From an uncultured Kiritimatiellota bacterium (GTDB lineage: Bacteria > Verrucomicrobiota > Kiritimatiellia > RFP12 > UBA1067): DNA of 64,000 nucleotides. Below the pieces are notes generated by a model, which saw nothing but the letters and a program-made list of their open reading frames with translations, was not told where the DNA came from and searched no databases. Below, piece after piece: positions 62,001 to 64,000 of this stretch. Where the stretch lies: positions 1-64,000 of the forward strand of contig CAKTUI010000009.1 of NCBI GenBank assembly GCA_934621385.1, written 5' to 3'. How positions within the stretch are numbered: position 1 is the first letter of the stretch; every line of letters starts with the position of its first letter. The translations under genes and the position numbers were made by a program.

Positions 62001-62235
62001 GAATCAGGACGATCGTGCGGAGAAGATGAAAACCTATGTCAAGTCGGCTCTTGAGAATCCGCAGATTGTCGGCGTTCACTGGCATCAGTTCAGTGATCAG
62101 GCGACGACGGGACGCTTTGATGGCGAATACCTGCAAGTTGGTTTGACCGATATTTGTGACCGGCCCTATCCTGAAATGCGAACGGCCGTGCGGGAGGTCG
62201 CGGAGAATCTGTATGAAAGGAGGAATGGAAAATGA
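59050..62235 (+). CDS. Double glycoside hydrolase, C-terminal GH50 agarase-like
   Basis: The start at ATG 59050 has AAAGG upstream and a signal peptide follows (FLFLFVLVIGASPCFA). The 1061-residue product has two TIM-barrel catalytic regions. The first (about 80-470) has acid/base Glu in W-E-I-W-N-E-P (about 214) and a likely nucleophile in Q-G-E-V-G (about 321), like clan GH-A families such as GH39. The second (about 570-1060) has GKWWLVDPTGCLFWS, I-D-N-E (about 818) and G-E-F-H-F-G (about 965), as in GH50 beta-agarases. It probably breaks a galactan or related glycan. Substrate unproven. Confidence 0.8.
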   Translation: MMNRKCRRFLFLFVLVIGASPCFAADVVSFKDAAKLKSWDAWDEHKVQVSVTNLLQREKRSVTWQRLNAVNPGLVEIGRLQTRTSDQIKSSKWSVGCETLDRDYAIWDNYKAFLPMLGVKRARFFSGWAKTEQEKGVYDFTWLDKPIRECAAMSVKPWICISYGNPIWGSDFRLGMRVKQVTENPLAMEAWLRYVKELVLRYRDVVDEWEIWNEPFGQATEYAELFYQTARLVRELQPTAKIICTAISMNKDMSKSDYAVVLEKLKRENALNIVDLFAYHPYAANPDTSYEAGEGQFGWQMAMPLRRLVKSYSGSFDILQGEVGCPGQLEFAHALSEIEWTEYSQAKWNLRRAVGDAARSIPSSAFTMIDLQYTFMLQSFGLIRSNTLREFVYRRPSWYAMRNVYSLFDDETLPQKHLEVSFGRRKLSCNLFSRLGSPLRVYWFSDQRPSDSLTFECIDLEIPEKLNRPVWLELITGRVFEIPGTNIVWKANGMTLKKVPMWDSPIVIAPRGAIPLMRDWKRMSPYDIVDSFYRTGQFENKMKALPPRDSESWMRMKTADFLPCIDTFGQFKWRDWPGKTHCTADLLSARKEEDRDLSTHPGPNDRTAFGGWAKGPKLEATGRFRTYRDSSGKWWLVDPTGCLFWSFGPVRVSASSAMTPMNGDWGTPRTGVPSNPRDCLFEDLSLDEFWSTRDELLWPFFLVRGETRVYDFSSANLFRKYGKDYNTIFAELCHRRLSSWGMNTIANSSDARICQMDQTPYAERIECQSRPIEGSHGMWWKFRDPWDESFAKGVRTALEAKGRAAHDKWCIGFFIDNEINWGGRTDLAKWTIQSPPSQPAKLAFAEWLKGKYGSIPALNAKWGSDYSDWFDFRTSILLPPPQAKDDLYQFSNLVIDRYFRVTRETVKAFDPDLLYLGCRFAGWARDEVVASCAKYCDVVSYNIYREKIDDWRLPAKLDAPVLIGEFHFGATDRGPFGTGVRQAKNQDDRAEKMKTYVKSALENPQIVGVHWHQFSDQATTGRFDGEYLQVGLTDICDRPYPEMRTAVREVAENLYERRNGK

Positions 62236-63035
62236 GAAGATTTGAGGGCAAGGTCGTCCTTGTGACGGGCGGAAATCGCAATACGGGACTTTGGCTTGTG
62301 AAGAAGTTTGCGGACGAGGGCGCGACCGTGTTCATGTGTGGATCTTCCGAAAGTTCGACGGCAAGGGGACTTGAGTCGCTACGGACAATGGGTGTGACGG
62401 GTGTTTATGCGCAGGCGTGTGATGTCGGTAATAAGACTCAGGTTTCAGCGTTGATGGACCTTATTGAACAAAAGACCGGGCGGTTGGACATTCTTGTCAA
62501 TAACGCGGCGGATCAGGGCCTTGGACTTGGCGGCCCACTCGAAATGGAGCCCGACTCCATCCTAAAGGTCATGGGGACGAATGTGCGCGGCGGTTTTCAG
62601 GTAACGCAGGCGGCGTGCACGCGTTTCTTTATGAAGAGGCCTTATGAAGTTGGAGGGCCTTTCCGGGGAGTGGTTGTCTTCCTCTCGTCCAATACGGCCC
62701 AGCGCGCCATTCGGAATCGAACGGCCTATTGTGCATCGAAGGGGGCGATCAACTCCATGGTGCGTTCGCTGGCATTGGACCTGGCGCCACATGGTATTCG
62801 AGTTAACTGCTGCGCACCGGGCTATATCTATACGGAGCGTTGGGATGTCTTGGATGAACGGATCAAGACACGCCGCCGATTGAACTGTCCGCTTGGACGG
62901 GAGGCTTCGGGGATGGACATTGCCAATGTCGTTGCATTTCTCGCATCCGATGAGTCGGCGAATATGACGGGTGAAATCGTGACATGCGATGCGGGCTGTT
63001 CGTGCCAGCACATGCCGGAGGATGTCGATGTCTAA
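62232..63035 (+). CDS. Short-chain dehydrogenase/reductase
   Basis: A 267-residue SDR overlapping the hydrolase gene by 4 bp. The NAD(P) motif is TGGNRNTG (12-19), then D-V near 66 and NNAA near 91. The catalytic Ser is in FLSSNT and Tyr-Lys in YCASK. The end has the FabG-like TGEIVTCDAG. It would oxidise or reduce a hydroxyl or keto group, here probably of a sugar released by the neighbouring enzyme. TGGNRNTG in place of TGxxxGIG is slightly unusual. It overlaps the transporter gene by 8 bp. Confidence 0.92.
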   Translation: MRRFEGKVVLVTGGNRNTGLWLVKKFADEGATVFMCGSSESSTARGLESLRTMGVTGVYAQACDVGNKTQVSALMDLIEQKTGRLDILVNNAADQGLGLGGPLEMEPDSILKVMGTNVRGGFQVTQAACTRFFMKRPYEVGGPFRGVVVFLSSNTAQRAIRNRTAYCASKGAINSMVRSLALDLAPHGIRVNCCAPGYIYTERWDVLDERIKTRRRLNCPLGREASGMDIANVVAFLASDESANMTGEIVTCDAGCSCQHMPEDVDV

Positions 63036-64000
63036 GCGCGGCAGTTCGTATAAGTGGATTCTGGTCGCCCTGCTCTCGGGTGCATTCTTCTTCCATCAGG
63101 CGGATCGTGCCCTGTTTGGACTTCTTACGGTTCCGATACAGAGCGACCTCGGCTTGACGGATGTACAGGTCGGATGGATTAATACGACGCTCAGTTGGAC
63201 GCTCGCGCTGATGACGGTGGTCGCCGGTTTTGTCGGTGACAGGTGCTCGCGCAAGTGGATTATCACCATTTCACTCATCGCGTGGTCGTTGATGACGGTG
63301 TGTATGGGTTTTGTCGGTGGCTTTGTTGGTGCACTCTTCTTCCGATCCGTTGCAACTGGCGTTGGAGAGAGTTTTTATGCGCCAAGTGCCTACGCACTTA
63401 TTGCCGCGCATCACCGTGAATCACGCTCGCGGGCACTTTCAATTCATCAGGCGGCTCTTTATGTAGGGCTGATGGCTTCAGGTGTTCTTGTCGCTTGGGC
63501 ACTTGGGTGGTTGGGTGGCTGGCGGCATGTCTTCATCGCGTTTGGCTTGGCGGGGACGCTACTGGGCGTACTCTTTATCTTTGCCCTTCGGGATGAACCG
63601 GCGGCGAGTGTGTCCGTTCCTTCGCCGCGTTCGCAGACTTCCATTTGGGAAGGAGTTTCGTCCTATTTCCGTAATCCATCCGCCCTGTGTGCTACGGCTG
63701 GATTTGTCGCGATTGTATTCGTCAACAATGCCTATCTCTTTTGGGCGCCGAAATTTGCCGCGCTGAAGTTTTCCCTTGATGTCGGCGCGGCCGGGCGTGG
63801 CGTGATGCTGTGGCATCACCTCTTCGCTTTCGCGGCAATTCTTGCAGGGGGCATTTTGACGGATCGTTTTGTAGGCCAATTTCCGCGCTTCCGGTTGGGA
63901 TTTCAGATAGTTGCGTTACTTCTTGGTGCGCCGATGCTCTACTGGTTGGGTGCCGCGTCCTCGTTTGCCGCGATGTTGGTGGCCGCTTCGGCTTATGGTG
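63028..64000 (+). CDS. MFS transporter, truncated by the window edge
   Basis: The start at ATG 63028 has GGAGG six bases upstream and overlaps the SDR gene. About 324 residues are present, with nine or ten membrane helices. The loop 2-3 motif is GDRCSRKW, and a matching loop 8-9 motif is GGILTDRF. The N-terminal FFFHQADRALFGLLTVPIQSDLGLTDVQVGW resembles MFS members that import organic acids or sugars, such as the ACS and spinster-like groups. In this operon it probably takes up products of the glycoside hydrolase. The C-terminus lies beyond the window. Confidence 0.88.
   Translation, partial: MSKRGSSYKWILVALLSGAFFFHQADRALFGLLTVPIQSDLGLTDVQVGWINTTLSWTLALMTVVAGFVGDRCSRKWIITISLIAWSLMTVCMGFVGGFVGALFFRSVATGVGESFYAPSAYALIAAHHRESRSRALSIHQAALYVGLMASGVLVAWALGWLGGWRHVFIAFGLAGTLLGVLFIFALRDEPAASVSVPSPRSQTSIWEGVSSYFRNPSALCATAGFVAIVFVNNAYLFWAPKFAALKFSLDVGAAGRGVMLWHHLFAFAAILAGGILTDRFVGQFPRFRLGFQIVALLLGAPMLYWLGAASSFAAMLVAASAYG

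Overview
The window most likely comes from a Verrucomicrobiota-type bacterium close to Kiritimatiellae, probably an uncultured one. This rests on five PEP-CTERM surface proteins, secreted proteins built around an Asn-Ile-Val-Gly-Tyr motif, a type II secretion/type IV pilus-like operon, a DUF2851 gene next to recA, agarase-like and LamG carbohydrate genes, and strong TATAAT -10 boxes often in the extended form TGnTATAAT. The lineage is inferred from gene content, not from an rRNA.

Region 1 (1-19.7 kb) is accessory and highly repetitive. It holds six copies, one cut by the left edge, of a secreted two-repeat protein here called IVGY. Five IVGY genes are followed by a PEP-CTERM protein, and two of those pairs are followed by a two-gene cassette. 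That cassette encodes a membrane protein (family A, N-terminal Trp-Asn motif) and a secreted protein (family B, C-terminal EPMKIEFDPK); a third A-B pair heads a separate operon. Only one IVGY gene (6975-7793) has a normal start and signal peptide. The other five are joined at the same codons to a conserved, helically phased leader with no convincing start. A tyrosine recombinase, a Fic protein and a DUF3800 protein lie among them. A perfect 90-bp direct repeat brackets the region (65-154 and 19644-19733). I propose that this is a diversifying surface-protein locus.

Region 2 (19.7-29 kb) is housekeeping: rpoZ-smpB, a lone secY, then comM, a small unknown gene, yraN, recA and DUF2851, and gdhA on the other strand. 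Region 3 (29-40.3 kb) is one long operon for a type II secretion/type IV pilus-like machine: two prepilins, GspL/PilN-like, GspM/PilO-like, PilT-like, GspE-like, GspF, the secretin GspD and two more prepilins. It may serve protein export or DNA uptake.

Region 4 (40.3-41 kb) has no gene but is structured: a predicted three-way-junction RNA and a long array of 22-bp-spaced dyads. Similar dyad arrays occur at 8.55, 19.76 and 20.11 kb. Region 5 (41-49 kb) has a phytase-like secreted protein, then the classic tRNA-Thr, tuf, rpmG, tRNA-Trp, secE, nusG, rplK, rplA, rplJ, rplL cluster, ending at a terminator without rpoBC. EF-Tu has an altered switch I. Region 6 (49-53 kb) has MgtC, RpoD, a membrane-anchored RRM protein and a DJ-1 protein. 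Region 7 (53-64 kb) is a carbohydrate locus: a binding-protein/permease fusion, a XylR-like AraC regulator, and divergent from it a LamG protein, a double glycoside hydrolase, an SDR oxidoreductase and an MFS transporter cut by the right edge.
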